Below are positions 28,064-37,070 of a stretch of 64,000 nt of DNA, piece by piece (positions within the stretch are counted from its first letter, which is position 1; each line of letters opens with the position of its first letter). The stretch covers positions 1,364,001 through 1,428,000 of the forward strand of contig NZ_JAAKGB010000001.1 of assembly GCF_011039275.1 (NCBI RefSeq). Reading direction: 5' to 3'. The notes under the pieces are model-generated. The model searched no databases, was not told the origin of the DNA, and worked only from the letters and a program-made list of their open reading frames with translations. The translations under genes were made by a program, and so were the position numbers. This DNA comes from Streptococcus hyointestinalis. GTDB lineage: Bacteria > Bacillota > Bacilli > Lactobacillales > Streptococcaceae.

Positions 28064-30460
28064 TCATCTCTTGAGCGAAGACCGTCTCAATTTTGATTTT
28101 AACTGTTCATGTGAGTAAGAAGAAGTTACTTTTGGCTTTTTACCGCCATTCGGAGTTACCTTTTGTTTAGGTGCAGAACGCTTGGTATGACTTTCTTTTG
28201 TCATTTTAGGCTTCACAGTTTTCTTTTCTTTTGCTTGGCTATAGTCAGATGTGCGACGCTCCAAACGTTGGTCATGACTGTATTTCTTGTAGGCTTCCTT
28301 AGCAGACATACCTGTTTTTTGACGAATATCTTCCACCGACTTAACAATCATTTGTTTTTCTCTTTGTTGGTTCTGTTTGAGTTGATGCGCTTCTTTTAAG
28401 CGACTGACTCTTTGCTTAGAAACATTAGCTTTTCTTCTAGCTCTCTCTTTATCAGAAGCTAGCTGCATACCAGACAACCTAACATCACCAGCACGACCTT
28501 GCAAATGACTCTTAAGCGCTTTATCTCTTGTACCATCTTGAGCTAATTTCAACGTGTTATATTTCAAGTGATTAAGCCCACGTCCAAAGTTCGTTTTCAA
28601 CTGATTAAAGCGATCTTTTCGTGCCTGTGATTGTGCATGAACTAACCGACTAGCAGCTTCTCTACTGTAACCAGCACCTGCCATAGCAAAGCTCATTTGA
28701 CCCGCTCTTGATAGACCAGAAATTCCCTTTACAGTACCTCTGCCTAATCCAGCTAACGAACGATTACGGATACCTTTAACTGCTTGTCTTGCTACTGCCA
28801 TTTTAGTCATATCATTTGTTAAGCTACGACCACCATAGCGGCGACTACGTACAGTCCCTTTAAAGCCTCTCTTAAGACGATTAGGGAAGCGACCAAAGGA
28901 ACTTGACACCCGCAAGCGATCTGCAGTCAAAATGGAAACGAGCCAATCACGCTTCTTCCAAAGCATAACTAAAACTATAATCTCGACAAAAACAACCAGC
29001 AAATAGTTATTAAAGAATGTGGAAACAACATCATCAATCATCTTGTAGATAAACAAAGCCATAATGGCAAAGAAATCCATGAAACCAGATAAGCCCACGG
29101 TGATACCTATACGTTTAGCAAAATTAAGTAAAACAATTTGCATGGTAGGTATAAAACTGATAAGCGCCACAAAAGGTGATAGTACAAACAGTATCAACAA
29201 TGTGATTCTTAACACAAATCGGAAAATAGCAAAGGCATCTATGATAATTCCCAAAACAGTTGTCTTGAAGATAGAACCGATAGCATAGGAAAATTTATCA
29301 CCCCAATTGTTAGATAAGTTTTTAATTTTAACCTTATCACCATTATAAACAATCTCTTCCATCGTCTTATCGTTCAATTTAAATTTCTTATCATCACTAT
29401 CATAAGCTAACAAAGCTTTTAGATCTTTTTCACTCAAATTGAGCTTCAATCCTTTGTATTTTGCCTTGTCCTCACTCACCTTATCAGCATTCATGTAAGC
29501 GTAAGGCTCCCAAATAGCTTGTTCAAAATAACTATCCAAAGGACTACCCTCACCATACCCTTTGCTACTATAAGCGTTTTCAAGTTTAGAAACGCTAGAA
29601 GCTACCCCTGTCAAAGCACTATCTACGTTTGTATAGGCTCTTGTCAGGTAATAATCTCCAGTCGCTGACTTTGTAAAGAAAATTGTCACAACACCGAAGG
29701 TCACAAAAAGTTTAAGCAGCGATGTAAAGAAACCACCACCTCTTTTGACATATTCATAGTAAGCATAAGAGACAAACAAGCCCCCGACAAAGAGTAAGAC
29801 TTGACTCGTCATCAGGCTATTATAAGTATCTCCAGCGATATTTAAGATATCGACAATCTGAGTATTAAGGCTACTATTCTTATCTAGTGAATCATAGATA
29901 GTCGCCATCATAGAGAAAATCGTCTTATTAACCCAAAAGATAGCTTGCACAAAGGAGTTAATCAAATAGTTTGTTTCGGAGCTAAAACCCAAAAAGTCCC
30001 CTTTAAAATAAGTCTTAGATGTAAAGCGGTCGAGGTCATCCTTGAATTGATCGTAGAATAAAGGTCTATCAAAGGTGTCATAAGTCGCCGCATCTATCAA
30101 CTTTTTTTGAGTTTCTTTTTTAGAATCAATATCTGTTCCGAGTTTTTTGGCATCCTTGACATACTTGTCATAATCATCACCGAGTATCTTTTTGATTCCC
30201 TGCTCTTGAATTTCTAGCAAGTTTTTAGGGTCAACCGTATTGGTTTTTGCTCCATCTGAACCTTTTCCTTTATCGTTTTTCTTGGTGTTGGTATCATTTT
30301 TGTTTTTTTCCTTAGATTTATCAATTTTTCCTGTTTTTAGAGGTGGATTAGTGAAACTGTTCGTTAGACCTTTATTTAATTTAGAGTCTGCTAAGCTCCC
30401 TATCGGAAAAGTCACTAGAAGCAATAACACCCCTAGCAACATTAAACGTTTTCGTTTCAT
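28064..30460 (-). CDS. VirB6/TrbL-like polytopic conjugation channel protein
   Basis: 798-aa protein comparable to Tn916 Orf15. Signal-like N-terminus (MKRKRLMLLGVLLLLVTFPI), a Lys/Asp-rich extracellular part, about six or seven membrane segments between residues 180 and 480, and a long very basic cytoplasmic tail (about 490-798) rich in RR/KK and Gln. In type IV secretion this subunit forms the inner-membrane pore with VirB4. AAAGGAGGGG precedes ATG 30460; it overlaps nothing and is 8 bp from the CHAP gene. Confidence 0.88.
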   Translation of the reverse strand: MKRKRLMLLGVLLLLVTFPIGSLADSKLNKGLTNSFTNPPLKTGKIDKSKEKNKNDTNTKKNDKGKGSDGAKTNTVDPKNLLEIQEQGIKKILGDDYDKYVKDAKKLGTDIDSKKETQKKLIDAATYDTFDRPLFYDQFKDDLDRFTSKTYFKGDFLGFSSETNYLINSFVQAIFWVNKTIFSMMATIYDSLDKNSSLNTQIVDILNIAGDTYNSLMTSQVLLFVGGLFVSYAYYEYVKRGGGFFTSLLKLFVTFGVVTIFFTKSATGDYYLTRAYTNVDSALTGVASSVSKLENAYSSKGYGEGSPLDSYFEQAIWEPYAYMNADKVSEDKAKYKGLKLNLSEKDLKALLAYDSDDKKFKLNDKTMEEIVYNGDKVKIKNLSNNWGDKFSYAIGSIFKTTVLGIIIDAFAIFRFVLRITLLILFVLSPFVALISFIPTMQIVLLNFAKRIGITVGLSGFMDFFAIMALFIYKMIDDVVSTFFNNYLLVVFVEIIVLVMLWKKRDWLVSILTADRLRVSSSFGRFPNRLKRGFKGTVRSRRYGGRSLTNDMTKMAVARQAVKGIRNRSLAGLGRGTVKGISGLSRAGQMSFAMAGAGYSREAASRLVHAQSQARKDRFNQLKTNFGRGLNHLKYNTLKLAQDGTRDKALKSHLQGRAGDVRLSGMQLASDKERARRKANVSKQRVSRLKEAHQLKQNQQREKQMIVKSVEDIRQKTGMSAKEAYKKYSHDQRLERRTSDYSQAKEKKTVKPKMTKESHTKRSAPKQKVTPNGGKKPKVTSSYSHEQLKSKLRRSSLKR

Positions 30461-30471
30461 AAGCCCCTCCT

Positions 30472-33003
30472 TTAAGCTGTTGCTTTCAACTGACTCTCAA
30501 CCGTATCAAAGAGAACCGTGACTTCTGGAAACATACCATCAACGGTGATGCGCTCACGCCGTCCAAAGGTATCATACATGATACATTGACCCATGGTCAT
30601 ATTACCAATCCACCTCTTGGTCTCTTCATTGACAGGCAGTTTGAGGTAAGCAAGGATATCATCAATCTCAGTTTCTTCCAAAAAGGCAAAAACCGTTCCA
30701 AAACCAGTCGAATCTTCCTCTGTCTCTAAGTCATGAACCGACTGCGTACCTAGAATCATAAAGTTATTATAGGAGCGTCCGATACGTTTCATCTCCATGA
30801 TAACCTCACGACCTGCAGGCGTTGAGTTAAACATCCAACACTCATCAAATACAGACATGGTTTCTACCGTTCTGTCACGTTCCCCAAATCGCTTACAGAA
30901 ATAGCCTAATCCATAAAGGACAACCAAGGACTTCTTCTGCGACTTGGTTAAGTCCATCTGTGATTCTGATTTTGGTAAATCAAGTCCTGAAATTTCAAGG
31001 ATAGTGGTCTTGTTAGTTAAGTTAATAGCGCTGTTGCGTCCATCTGAGAAGCAAAGAGACAGAATAGACTTTTGTGATTTTCGCCACAAGTTACGTCCTG
31101 CATTAACGACAGTCTCAGAAGAAGATTGCTGCATATCCTCAAAGACATGTAACATACCAACTTTTTCACCTTGTTTCTTTCGAGCCAACACTCGATCAAT
31201 ACTCGTGAGATAGGCATCTTCAATCTCATCTGTATTTTCTTTAAGCACCGAATCAATCATAGAATCAGCAAGGTCAATAGCTTCTTGTCCATCAAGAAAG
31301 ACAATTGGGTCAAGCACACCATAATTATCTGGATTTTTGGCATCTAAGGTCACATAATGAATACTCTTAATGTACTCTTGGAGTTCTGGGAACTCTTGCT
31401 TACGTTCTAACTCATAGAGTATCTTTTGATATTGTGCTCTGACTTCTCGTTTAGGATCAACATACAGACATTGCATCTTAAGTAAACTGTGATATAAAAA
31501 AAGCAGTTTAATCAAATAGGATTTTCCTGACCCTGTTTCACCCGTCACTCCAACATGTGGGTTGTTAGTCACTTTCCCTTCAATCCCTTGTTTATTAGCT
31601 TGTAAGAGATTGACATAAACTGGAGTAGAGCTAGCAGCAATCGCCGCCTTATAATCCCCTTGCCATGAATCCGACTGATAATCAATCCGTCCAATAGGAA
31701 AGCCAACGTCTGTACCGACTTTCTTAGTCATAAAGAAGAGGTTTTCACAGAAGCCCTCTAAACTCATAGGCTGAATAAAGTTCCTGTCTGACTTGGTAAG
31801 CACTTCTGTAAAACGGTTCTTATAGAAAAGGTAGAGCTGGTCTGCATTAGCCCTCACTAGGCTGATACCTAGTTGGCTAAAGACTGAGAATAGAATATCA
31901 ATACGAGATTTTAAAACGTCAATGGTGCTACCTGTCACAAACAAGGTATTGAGATAAGACACCAAAGGCACATCCTCATCTACCTTTTCTTTTAGGTCTT
32001 CCAAAAGGAAACGGCTACGCACTACACTAACATTTTGTGTATCGTCTGCTTCATCCGCTTCATCCATGGTATTTTTCAAGCGCCTACGACTACGTTTAGC
32101 TTTATTTGGCAGAGAAAAAATACCGTTAGGTGTTGAAAATTGTACCTTGAACCGTGACTCAACTGGAAAACTGAGCTTTTCAATCTCTTCTTGCAAATGG
32201 AGATAAGACACATTTTCTGGAAGCGTATCAATAGGAAGCGCTGCGACATAGGAAACCTCATCCATATTAGAGAATTTCATGATATTGACATGCTCAAACT
32301 CGATATTAACTTCATCGACATTTTCCATATTATTGCCAACAAAGGTCATTTCCGTCTCCTTATCAACGACCATACCACGTAAAAATTGGAGGCGTTGGAT
32401 AAAGATATTTTCACCTGTTGATACTCGCTTGGCATCCAACATGTCAAGTGTACTCTTGAGGAGTCTTTCTTGATGTTGGTACTTCTCATACCAGTTGCTT
32501 GGCACCTGTTCTCTAAAACCTAGAAGAGATAAGGTTGAATTTCTAAGACTGCGATAGCCTTGTCCCACAACGGACTTGAGGTCAATAGAGACATGGATAG
32601 ATTTTAGAGGCACCACAAGGTAGTAGACATACTCGTAAATCGTTCCTAGTGACTCATAAAGTTTTTCTACCATACCATTTAAAAGATACTCTGCTAAAGG
32701 AGCAGCACCATCCTCCCAATCAATATCCAAAGCAATCTTTTCGAAGCGTGGGAAAATATCTTGATCCATAGGAATCATAGCAATCTCAAAATCATGGTAG
32801 TCTCGTAAGCTAGAAAGTGTTGCATAGACACTTTCTTTAAACTGTTCCTTACCTTTGAAGTCTGGAGAGTTAATGACTTTAGGTGGAATACGATAGACTG
32901 CTGAGACACTACCGTCTTTTCGTAAAATGAGGTTCTCATGAATATCCCACAAGGGATTGAGCATGTATTTATCTCGACTATTTAAAACATCACTAAATGA
33001 CAC
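30472..33003 (-). CDS. VirB4-family conjugation ATPase
   Basis: 843-aa energiser of the transfer machine (ConE/Tn916 Orf16 type). Walker A GVTGETGSGKSYLIK at about residue 487, Walker B SVFDECWMF at about 718, and a late RSYNNFMILGTQS segment. A GTG at 33003 preceded by GGAAGGAG five bases away is a much better start than the Met codons at 33051 or 33075, which lack ribosome sites; it then overlaps the TcpE gene by only 11 bp. Start choice is inference; family is certain. Confidence 0.92.
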   Translation of the reverse strand: MSFSDVLNSRDKYMLNPLWDIHENLILRKDGSVSAVYRIPPKVINSPDFKGKEQFKESVYATLSSLRDYHDFEIAMIPMDQDIFPRFEKIALDIDWEDGAAPLAEYLLNGMVEKLYESLGTIYEYVYYLVVPLKSIHVSIDLKSVVGQGYRSLRNSTLSLLGFREQVPSNWYEKYQHQERLLKSTLDMLDAKRVSTGENIFIQRLQFLRGMVVDKETEMTFVGNNMENVDEVNIEFEHVNIMKFSNMDEVSYVAALPIDTLPENVSYLHLQEEIEKLSFPVESRFKVQFSTPNGIFSLPNKAKRSRRRLKNTMDEADEADDTQNVSVVRSRFLLEDLKEKVDEDVPLVSYLNTLFVTGSTIDVLKSRIDILFSVFSQLGISLVRANADQLYLFYKNRFTEVLTKSDRNFIQPMSLEGFCENLFFMTKKVGTDVGFPIGRIDYQSDSWQGDYKAAIAASSTPVYVNLLQANKQGIEGKVTNNPHVGVTGETGSGKSYLIKLLFLYHSLLKMQCLYVDPKREVRAQYQKILYELERKQEFPELQEYIKSIHYVTLDAKNPDNYGVLDPIVFLDGQEAIDLADSMIDSVLKENTDEIEDAYLTSIDRVLARKKQGEKVGMLHVFEDMQQSSSETVVNAGRNLWRKSQKSILSLCFSDGRNSAINLTNKTTILEISGLDLPKSESQMDLTKSQKKSLVVLYGLGYFCKRFGERDRTVETMSVFDECWMFNSTPAGREVIMEMKRIGRSYNNFMILGTQSVHDLETEEDSTGFGTVFAFLEETEIDDILAYLKLPVNEETKRWIGNMTMGQCIMYDTFGRRERITVDGMFPEVTVLFDTVESQLKATA

Positions 33004-33394
33004 GTGTTCTCCTTCCTCTTGGTTTGTGATAAATCTGTCCTTTATTGACATAGATAGATTCTTCTCGCATACCATACTTGATATAAAAGAGAAGATAATC
33101 TTTTAGATAAAAGACAAAAGCCTTACCATCTACAACCAAATCAGATAGGCACCTGCCTAGATAAATCCCTGCGACTACACATAACATCCCTCTTAATCCC
33201 CAAGGGAGAAAGAAGAGTAGGAAGTCCATCAGGTACCATAAGCTAGCTCCTACGACAAAGCCATAAACAAAAAAGGATAACTTAAGCGCTGAATTGAGCG
33301 AGAAGTTATCCGTAAGTCTTTGAATCCAATAAGGTTGCGATAAGGCTTGTTTGTAACAATAGAGTTCCTTATCTGGTTTTTCCATAGGCTTCAC
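32993..33394 (-). CDS. TcpE-family conjugation membrane protein
   Basis: 133-aa protein with two membrane segments (ALKLSFFVYGFVVGASLWYL and LLFFLPWGLRGMLCVVAGIYL) followed by a basic soluble tail (GRRTRVI), as in TcpE/Tn916 Orf17. A GTG at 33394 overlaps the tcpD stop as GTGA, suggesting coupling; the ATG at 33385 is an alternative. Part of the tcpC-tcpD-tcpE-virB4 series. Confidence 0.85.
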   Translation of the reverse strand: MKPMEKPDKELYCYKQALSQPYWIQRLTDNFSLNSALKLSFFVYGFVVGASLWYLMDFLLFFLPWGLRGMLCVVAGIYLGRCLSDLVVDGKAFVFYLKDYLLFYIKYGMREESIYVNKGQIYHKPRGRRTRVI

Positions 33395-33609
33395 CCAAAG
33401 ATTTTAGCGACAACACCTTTTAGGCTATCCATAACTTGTTGTGGATTAGAACCATAGTAGTAAGCAGCAACTCCAATAGCTAGTTTAGTTACCGCTTTAC
33501 CAAAGGAGCCGTCTTTCACTGCTTCGATAATACCAAAGGCTGAGTAGGCAATTACCAGCCACATCCCGATATTTTGAAAAAACCATTCCCATAATCCTGA
33601 TAATGTCAT
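33391..33609 (-). CDS. TcpD-family small membrane protein
   Basis: 72-aa protein with two hydrophobic segments (IGMWLVIAYSAFGIIEAV and AVTKLAIGVAAYYYG). Position between TcpC and TcpE genes and size match TcpD. GGAGGATAAATAAAG precedes the ATG. Stop overlaps the next start by 4 bp. Confidence 0.82.
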   Translation of the reverse strand: MTLSGLWEWFFQNIGMWLVIAYSAFGIIEAVKDGSFGKAVTKLAIGVAAYYYGSNPQQVMDSLKGVVAKIFG

Positions 33610-33611
33610 CT

Positions 33612-34541
33612 TTATTTATCCTCCTTGTCTGCATAATCCACTGGGATTGTATGTTCAAGCGCATTGACATAGTAGCTGTCTTTTTTACGCCCTAATTTTA
33701 GTGTGAAATTCTCACTATGTTTATTGCCTGCAATGTCAAACTTGACTTGCACATAGGCAGTCACTTTTGAGCCGTCCTTAGCGTAGTAAACATAATCTAC
33801 ACCATCAAAGGTCACTCCATTAACCGACTGCACATCCTTAGCAATCAAATTCAAGTTCTTTTGACTGGTCGTGTAGTTGGTGAAAAAGAGTGTTAAAAAG
33901 TCGTCCAACTCTTTTTTCTCTCTTTGTGGGAGATTATCAGTAGCCGTGAGACTGAGCACCTCATTTTTACTAGCACCAGACGCCTTTAAGTCATTGACCG
34001 CTTCAATCCACGGTAGACCTGACACGTAGTAACCTCCATTCTTTTCACCAAAAGGAATGGAAAAACGGATGGTCACTGTATTTGCCAAGTCGTCCCCTGT
34101 TGCATAGGTAACCTGATAGGTTGCCACCTTATCTTTAATGGTCTGTAAAACAGCACTCACTAGTTCACTAGGCTTACGGTCTTCAGACGTTAGCTTAGCG
34201 GCAGGCACATTGTCATAATAGCTATTAACCAACTCTTCTTGCGCTTTTTGGTCACTTTGTTCTGTCGGATAGGTAAAATAATCCATGACAAAGCTATCCA
34301 AAAACTGCTGCAAGCGATAGTCCACATTATTCTTACCAAAGGTCAAACTGGTTAAGTCTTGTGTACTTTCTCGGTGCGAATTTTTGATGACGTTGGTTGT
34401 AATCGCTGTTCCACTCAGCAATACAAAAACCAAAGCCCCACCAATAAAGTAGGCATTCATTTTACGTTGACTAATGACTTTCATATCCTGCCTATCTTTT
34501 GTTTTTGGGCGTTTTAAAAAACGCCTTTTTTCTTTAGCGAT
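33612..34541 (-). CDS. TcpC-family conjugation protein (VirB8-like fold)
   Basis: About 309 aa, comparable to Tn916 Orf13. A short basic N-terminus, one membrane segment (AYFIGGALVFVLLSGTAI), and two tandem extracellular NTF2-like domains (about 110-200 and 210-305). The open frame to 34649 runs through the yoeB terminator hairpin, so the real start must be downstream of it. The best ribosome site (AAGGAGG at 34556-34550) is eight bases before an ATC codon at 34541; the first in-frame ATG is only at 34484 with a poor site. I therefore suggest a rare AUC start. Confidence 0.8.
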   Translation of the reverse strand: MAKEKRRFLKRPKTKDRQDMKVISQRKMNAYFIGGALVFVLLSGTAITTNVIKNSHRESTQDLTSLTFGKNNVDYRLQQFLDSFVMDYFTYPTEQSDQKAQEELVNSYYDNVPAAKLTSEDRKPSELVSAVLQTIKDKVATYQVTYATGDDLANTVTIRFSIPFGEKNGGYYVSGLPWIEAVNDLKASGASKNEVLSLTATDNLPQREKKELDDFLTLFFTNYTTSQKNLNLIAKDVQSVNGVTFDGVDYVYYAKDGSKVTAYVQVKFDIAGNKHSENFTLKLGRKKDSYYVNALEHTIPVDYADKEDK

Positions 34542-34564
34542 AAGTCTTACCTCCTTCTTTTCTA

Positions 34565-34597
34565 AACTAAAAAAAGCAGTCAATGGTGACTGCTTAC
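34565..34597 (-). terminator. Terminator after yoeB
   Basis: AAGCAGTCA-CCAT-TGACTGCTT followed by TTTTTAG on the minus strand, starting at the yoeB stop codon. Confidence 0.88.
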
Positions 34598-34851
34598 TAC
34601 TTATAATGGTCTCTAAATGATAAGAAACCAATAACATCATTTTCAACAATATAAATTAAACGGTGTTCATCAGTAATACGTCTTGACCATGCACCTGTAA
34701 AATCATATTTTAAAGGTTCAGGTTTACCAATCCCCTCAAAAGGATGACGTTTAATATCCTCGATTAAACGATTGATACGTTTTAGGATTTTCTTATCTTC
34801 TCGTTGCCAAGAAACATAATCCTGCCATGCATCATCAGTAAACTTAATCAT
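34597..34851 (-). CDS. YoeB-family mRNA interferase toxin
   Basis: 84-aa RelE-superfamily toxin. MIKFTDDAWQDYVSWQREDK at the start and the conserved HPFEGIGKPEPLKYDFTGAW, RRITDEHRLIYIV and C-terminal FRDHY are the YoeB signature; the catalytic Glu, Arg, His and Tyr positions appear intact. It acts on ribosome-bound mRNA. ATG 34851 has GAGG six bases away and overlaps the yefM end by 8 bp. Confidence 0.93.
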   Translation of the reverse strand: MIKFTDDAWQDYVSWQREDKKILKRINRLIEDIKRHPFEGIGKPEPLKYDFTGAWSRRITDEHRLIYIVENDVIGFLSFRDHYK

Positions 34852-35110
34852 CATTCACCTCTAATAAATCGTGTTCCTCTAACTGTCCTTCCTGAAAAGA
34901 AGCTAACCCTTTTAGGATTTTAGTAGAGAGGTACTCATTACGCATTACTCTTAATGTTTCTTGAATACTGTCCCATTCATCTTTTGAAACAACGACAATA
35001 TCCTCATCAGGATTTTTATTGACAACAACCAAAGGTTCAAATTCATCATTTACCTTTTTCATATAACTTTTCAGATTATTTCTAAAGTTTGAATAAACTA
35101 CAACTTCCAT
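34844..35110 (-). CDS. YefM/Phd-family antitoxin
   Basis: 88-aa antitoxin. MEVVVYSNFRNNLKSYMKKV is the DNA-binding N-terminal part and EPLVVVNKNPDEDIVVVSKD is the Phd/YefM core; the acidic tail would wrap YoeB. ATG 35110 with GAGGAGG seven bases upstream; the longer frame to 35164 would start inside the promoter. First gene of the pair. Confidence 0.92.
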   Translation of the reverse strand: MEVVVYSNFRNNLKSYMKKVNDEFEPLVVVNKNPDEDIVVVSKDEWDSIQETLRVMRNEYLSTKILKGLASFQEGQLEEHDLLEVNDD

Positions 35111-35135
35111 TACTTGTCCTCCTCTAGCTATCATC

Positions 35136-35164
35136 ATTATATCATTTAACAAGATATTGTACAA
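35136..35164 (-). promoter_or_regulatory. yefM-yoeB promoter
   Basis: Minus-strand -35 TTGTAC (35164-35159), 17-bp spacer, -10 TATAAT (35141-35136). Confidence 0.75.
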
Positions 35165-35167
35165 GTA

Positions 35168-35635
35168 TTAAGTTGTCATATAAAAACCTTTAGGCGTATT
35201 CAATAGAATACCTTGATTGACGTATTGCGAGACAAAGTTCATCCAATTATTAGTTTTATAGAAAAACTCAATAATAGCGGTTCTATCCACATACTTCAAG
35301 AGTTTTTGCATGGTTTCTACTTCATTTTTAGAGACAAACTCATAATAATGACTGATGATATAAGGGACAGACAAACGTCGCTTTAAGCAATAGCGGACAA
35401 TGTAGTCATCACCTTCATACAGCTCCATAACGCATAATTTTAGCGCATAGGCTTCTTTTAAGGACATGATAGTATCCACTTGCCAATCCACAAAACCACA
35501 AATAAAAAAGGCATCGTCTTCGATACCTCGCACTCGCATGCGTTCTCGTACCTGTTCCTCCGAGAAGCGCATCAAGTCTAATTGACATAAAGAGCGACTG
35601 TTCCCGTCGCTTCGGATTCTAATATCTGCAATCAT
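35168..35635 (-). CDS. Hypothetical ICE protein, unrecognised
   Basis: 155-aa soluble protein starting MIADIRIRSDGNSRSLCQLD, mostly helical in appearance, with clustered aromatic residues in the second half (YEGDDYIVRYCLKRRLSVPY). No catalytic motif seen. AAGGAG precedes the ATG. It is 58 bp upstream of yefM, between the toxin-antitoxin pair and a gene on the other strand. It could be an anti-restriction or regulatory factor, but there is nothing direct to show this. Confidence 0.7.
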   Translation of the reverse strand: MIADIRIRSDGNSRSLCQLDLMRFSEEQVRERMRVRGIEDDAFFICGFVDWQVDTIMSLKEAYALKLCVMELYEGDDYIVRYCLKRRLSVPYIISHYYEFVSKNEVETMQKLLKYVDRTAIIEFFYKTNNWMNFVSQYVNQGILLNTPKGFYMTT

Positions 35636-35696
35636 AATAACTCCTTACACTAAAAAATGGTAAAATAAACTCAGAATATAATAAAGGAGACATTTC

Positions 35697-36362
35697 ATGA
35701 GCCATTTTTATTCTATTGTTTTTAAAAAAATTACACACGAACTATCACTAATTATTTTACTAATATTACAGTTTATGCAAATCTTGCTATGTATCGGACT
35801 AATATTTTCCTTAATAACTCCTCAATTTATAAATTATGGTAATTTATTAGTTTATTTGCTTTTCATTAGAGGAATACATTTGTGCACTAACTATCTGATA
35901 CATTCTCTTACACCTATTATTAAAAAATCATTCCTGCCTGATGACAGAGACCTTCTTATTCAAGAATTAGAAAGTTCTTTAAAAAAATTTAGTGATTTTG
36001 CTAAATGGATATGCGGTATACTGGCAACTATCATCGCCTTAACTGTAACCATCTCTGTCAACCTTTACATGAAAGGATTTGATTTAATAATTGATGCTAT
36101 ACCTTTAAATGATTTAAGTGAAGAAATACGCTCGCTCATAAATAATTCTGATTCTATTTTTCAATTACTTTTTCTAATAACTATACTCATTACAAGCTTT
36201 ATTTTGTTGCCTTACTTTACACTACAACTTTTAACTTATAATAAGCGACTGACGCTTAAAATTTTAAAAAGTTGTAAATACAAACATGACTATCCGTCAT
36301 ACCAATCTTATACTTTTATAACCTTTATTAAAGAGCTACTTTTTCTTGACTACTTAATATAA
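35697..36362 (+). CDS. Polytopic membrane protein on the opposite strand, unrecognised
   Basis: 221 aa, about four or five hydrophobic segments (LIILLILQFMQILLCIGLIF, WICGILATIIALTVTISVNL, and others). Family not recognised. One of very few plus-strand genes in the ICE, divergent from the 155-aa gene and convergent with a small membrane protein gene whose end it overlaps by 13 bp. TATAAT at 35677-35682 and AAAGGAGA directly before the ATG indicate its own promoter, independent of the transfer operon. Confidence 0.75.
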   Translation: MSHFYSIVFKKITHELSLIILLILQFMQILLCIGLIFSLITPQFINYGNLLVYLLFIRGIHLCTNYLIHSLTPIIKKSFLPDDRDLLIQELESSLKKFSDFAKWICGILATIIALTVTISVNLYMKGFDLIIDAIPLNDLSEEIRSLINNSDSIFQLLFLITILITSFILLPYFTLQLLTYNKRLTLKILKSCKYKHDYPSYQSYTFITFIKELLFLDYLI

Positions 36363-36556
36363 ATTTGAAAAACCAGCTCAGACAAGCTAGTTAGTACAAG
36401 ACACCACCAAAATGCAACAAGAGGGATAGAGCTCAGACAAACAAGAGATAATTGATAAAAAATTACCATTCTCAAAACCACAGATGCCAACCATATGACC
36501 AGCTTAGCCAAAAGATTTAATATCTCTAAAACCTGAAAAAAGTATTTTCGTAACAT
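36350..36556 (-). CDS. Small membrane protein, unrecognised
   Basis: 68-aa protein MLRKYFFQVLEILNLLAKLV with two hydrophobic segments. ATG 36556 follows AAGGGGTGAA; the longer open frame to 36640 overlaps another small gene and lacks a site. Position between MobT and TcpC blocks resembles the small membrane genes of Tn916-like elements. Function unknown. Confidence 0.65.
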   Translation of the reverse strand: MLRKYFFQVLEILNLLAKLVIWLASVVLRMVIFYQLSLVCLSSIPLVAFWWCLVLTSLSELVFQIYIK

Positions 36557-36626
36557 TTCACCCCTTCTCCCCCCAAAATAAAATTCTTCGATGATAACAC
36601 CAGTAGAAGCCTGCTTAATACGATCA

Positions 36627-36806
36627 TCATTTGTCAGCACGACTTCTAAAAACCTTACTGCAGCGTCTATAAAACTCTCTTTCAGAATCTGTCAACTCTA
36701 AAACCTCATAGGGTGTTATTGAGATGTTATTTCTAAAAGATTCCGTTACCTGCTTTCCGTTAACTGGTAGATCCATCCACTGATTATTACAATATACTTT
36801 TACCAT
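36627..36806 (-). CDS. 59-aa hypothetical protein
   Basis: Reads MVKVYCNNQWMDLPVNGKQV and continues to ...RRCSKVFRSRADK. ATG 36806 has GAGG eight bases upstream; it lies 14 bp after the 79-aa gene. Looks like a small beta-plus-helix protein; family unknown. Included because codon use and spacing fit the operon. Confidence 0.6.
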   Translation of the reverse strand: MVKVYCNNQWMDLPVNGKQVTESFRNNISITPYEVLELTDSEREFYRRCSKVFRSRADK

Positions 36807-36820
36807 AAAATCATCCTCTA

Positions 36821-37060
36821 CTACATTGTCTCTAGCAGATAGTTGTGTAGAGCAATCATATTAGTTAAACTGGGAACATATCCATTTTTCTTGAGCACAT
36901 CGTAATAGTCCCAGTCAAATATTTCATACCAATCTGGTTTTGCCCGCTTAACCCCTAGAACCCTCAAATTGTCTTTTTGTAAATCATAGGCTCTTAAAGG
37001 TCTATTATCAAGCATTAACCGCTGACAACTGCGCTTATCAATACGAGAAAAATCTTTCAT
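36821..37060 (-). CDS. Hypothetical ICE protein (79 aa)
   Basis: MKDFSRIDKRSCQRLMLDNR... with a central RVLGVKRAKPDWYEIFDWDY. No recognised domain. GGGAGG five bases before the ATG gives a confident start. Operon position: directly after ardA (10 bp), before the 59-aa gene. Confidence 0.75.
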   Translation of the reverse strand: MKDFSRIDKRSCQRLMLDNRPLRAYDLQKDNLRVLGVKRAKPDWYEIFDWDYYDVLKKNGYVPSLTNMIALHNYLLETM

Positions 37061-37070
37061 GCTTACCTCC

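Noticed and set aside
34542..34649. Extended N-terminus of TcpC starting within yoeB
   Set aside because: The frame runs through the yoeB intrinsic terminator and antisense-like composition; it would put odd sequence before the membrane segment.
35168..35635. 155-aa protein as a second ArdA
   Set aside because: Size and position are suggestive, but the ArdA C-terminal FDYEAYGRD signature is absent; left as unknown.
36557..36640. Upstream extension of the 68-aa membrane protein
   Set aside because: It overlaps the 59-aa gene in another frame and lacks an SD; ATG 36556 has a good one.
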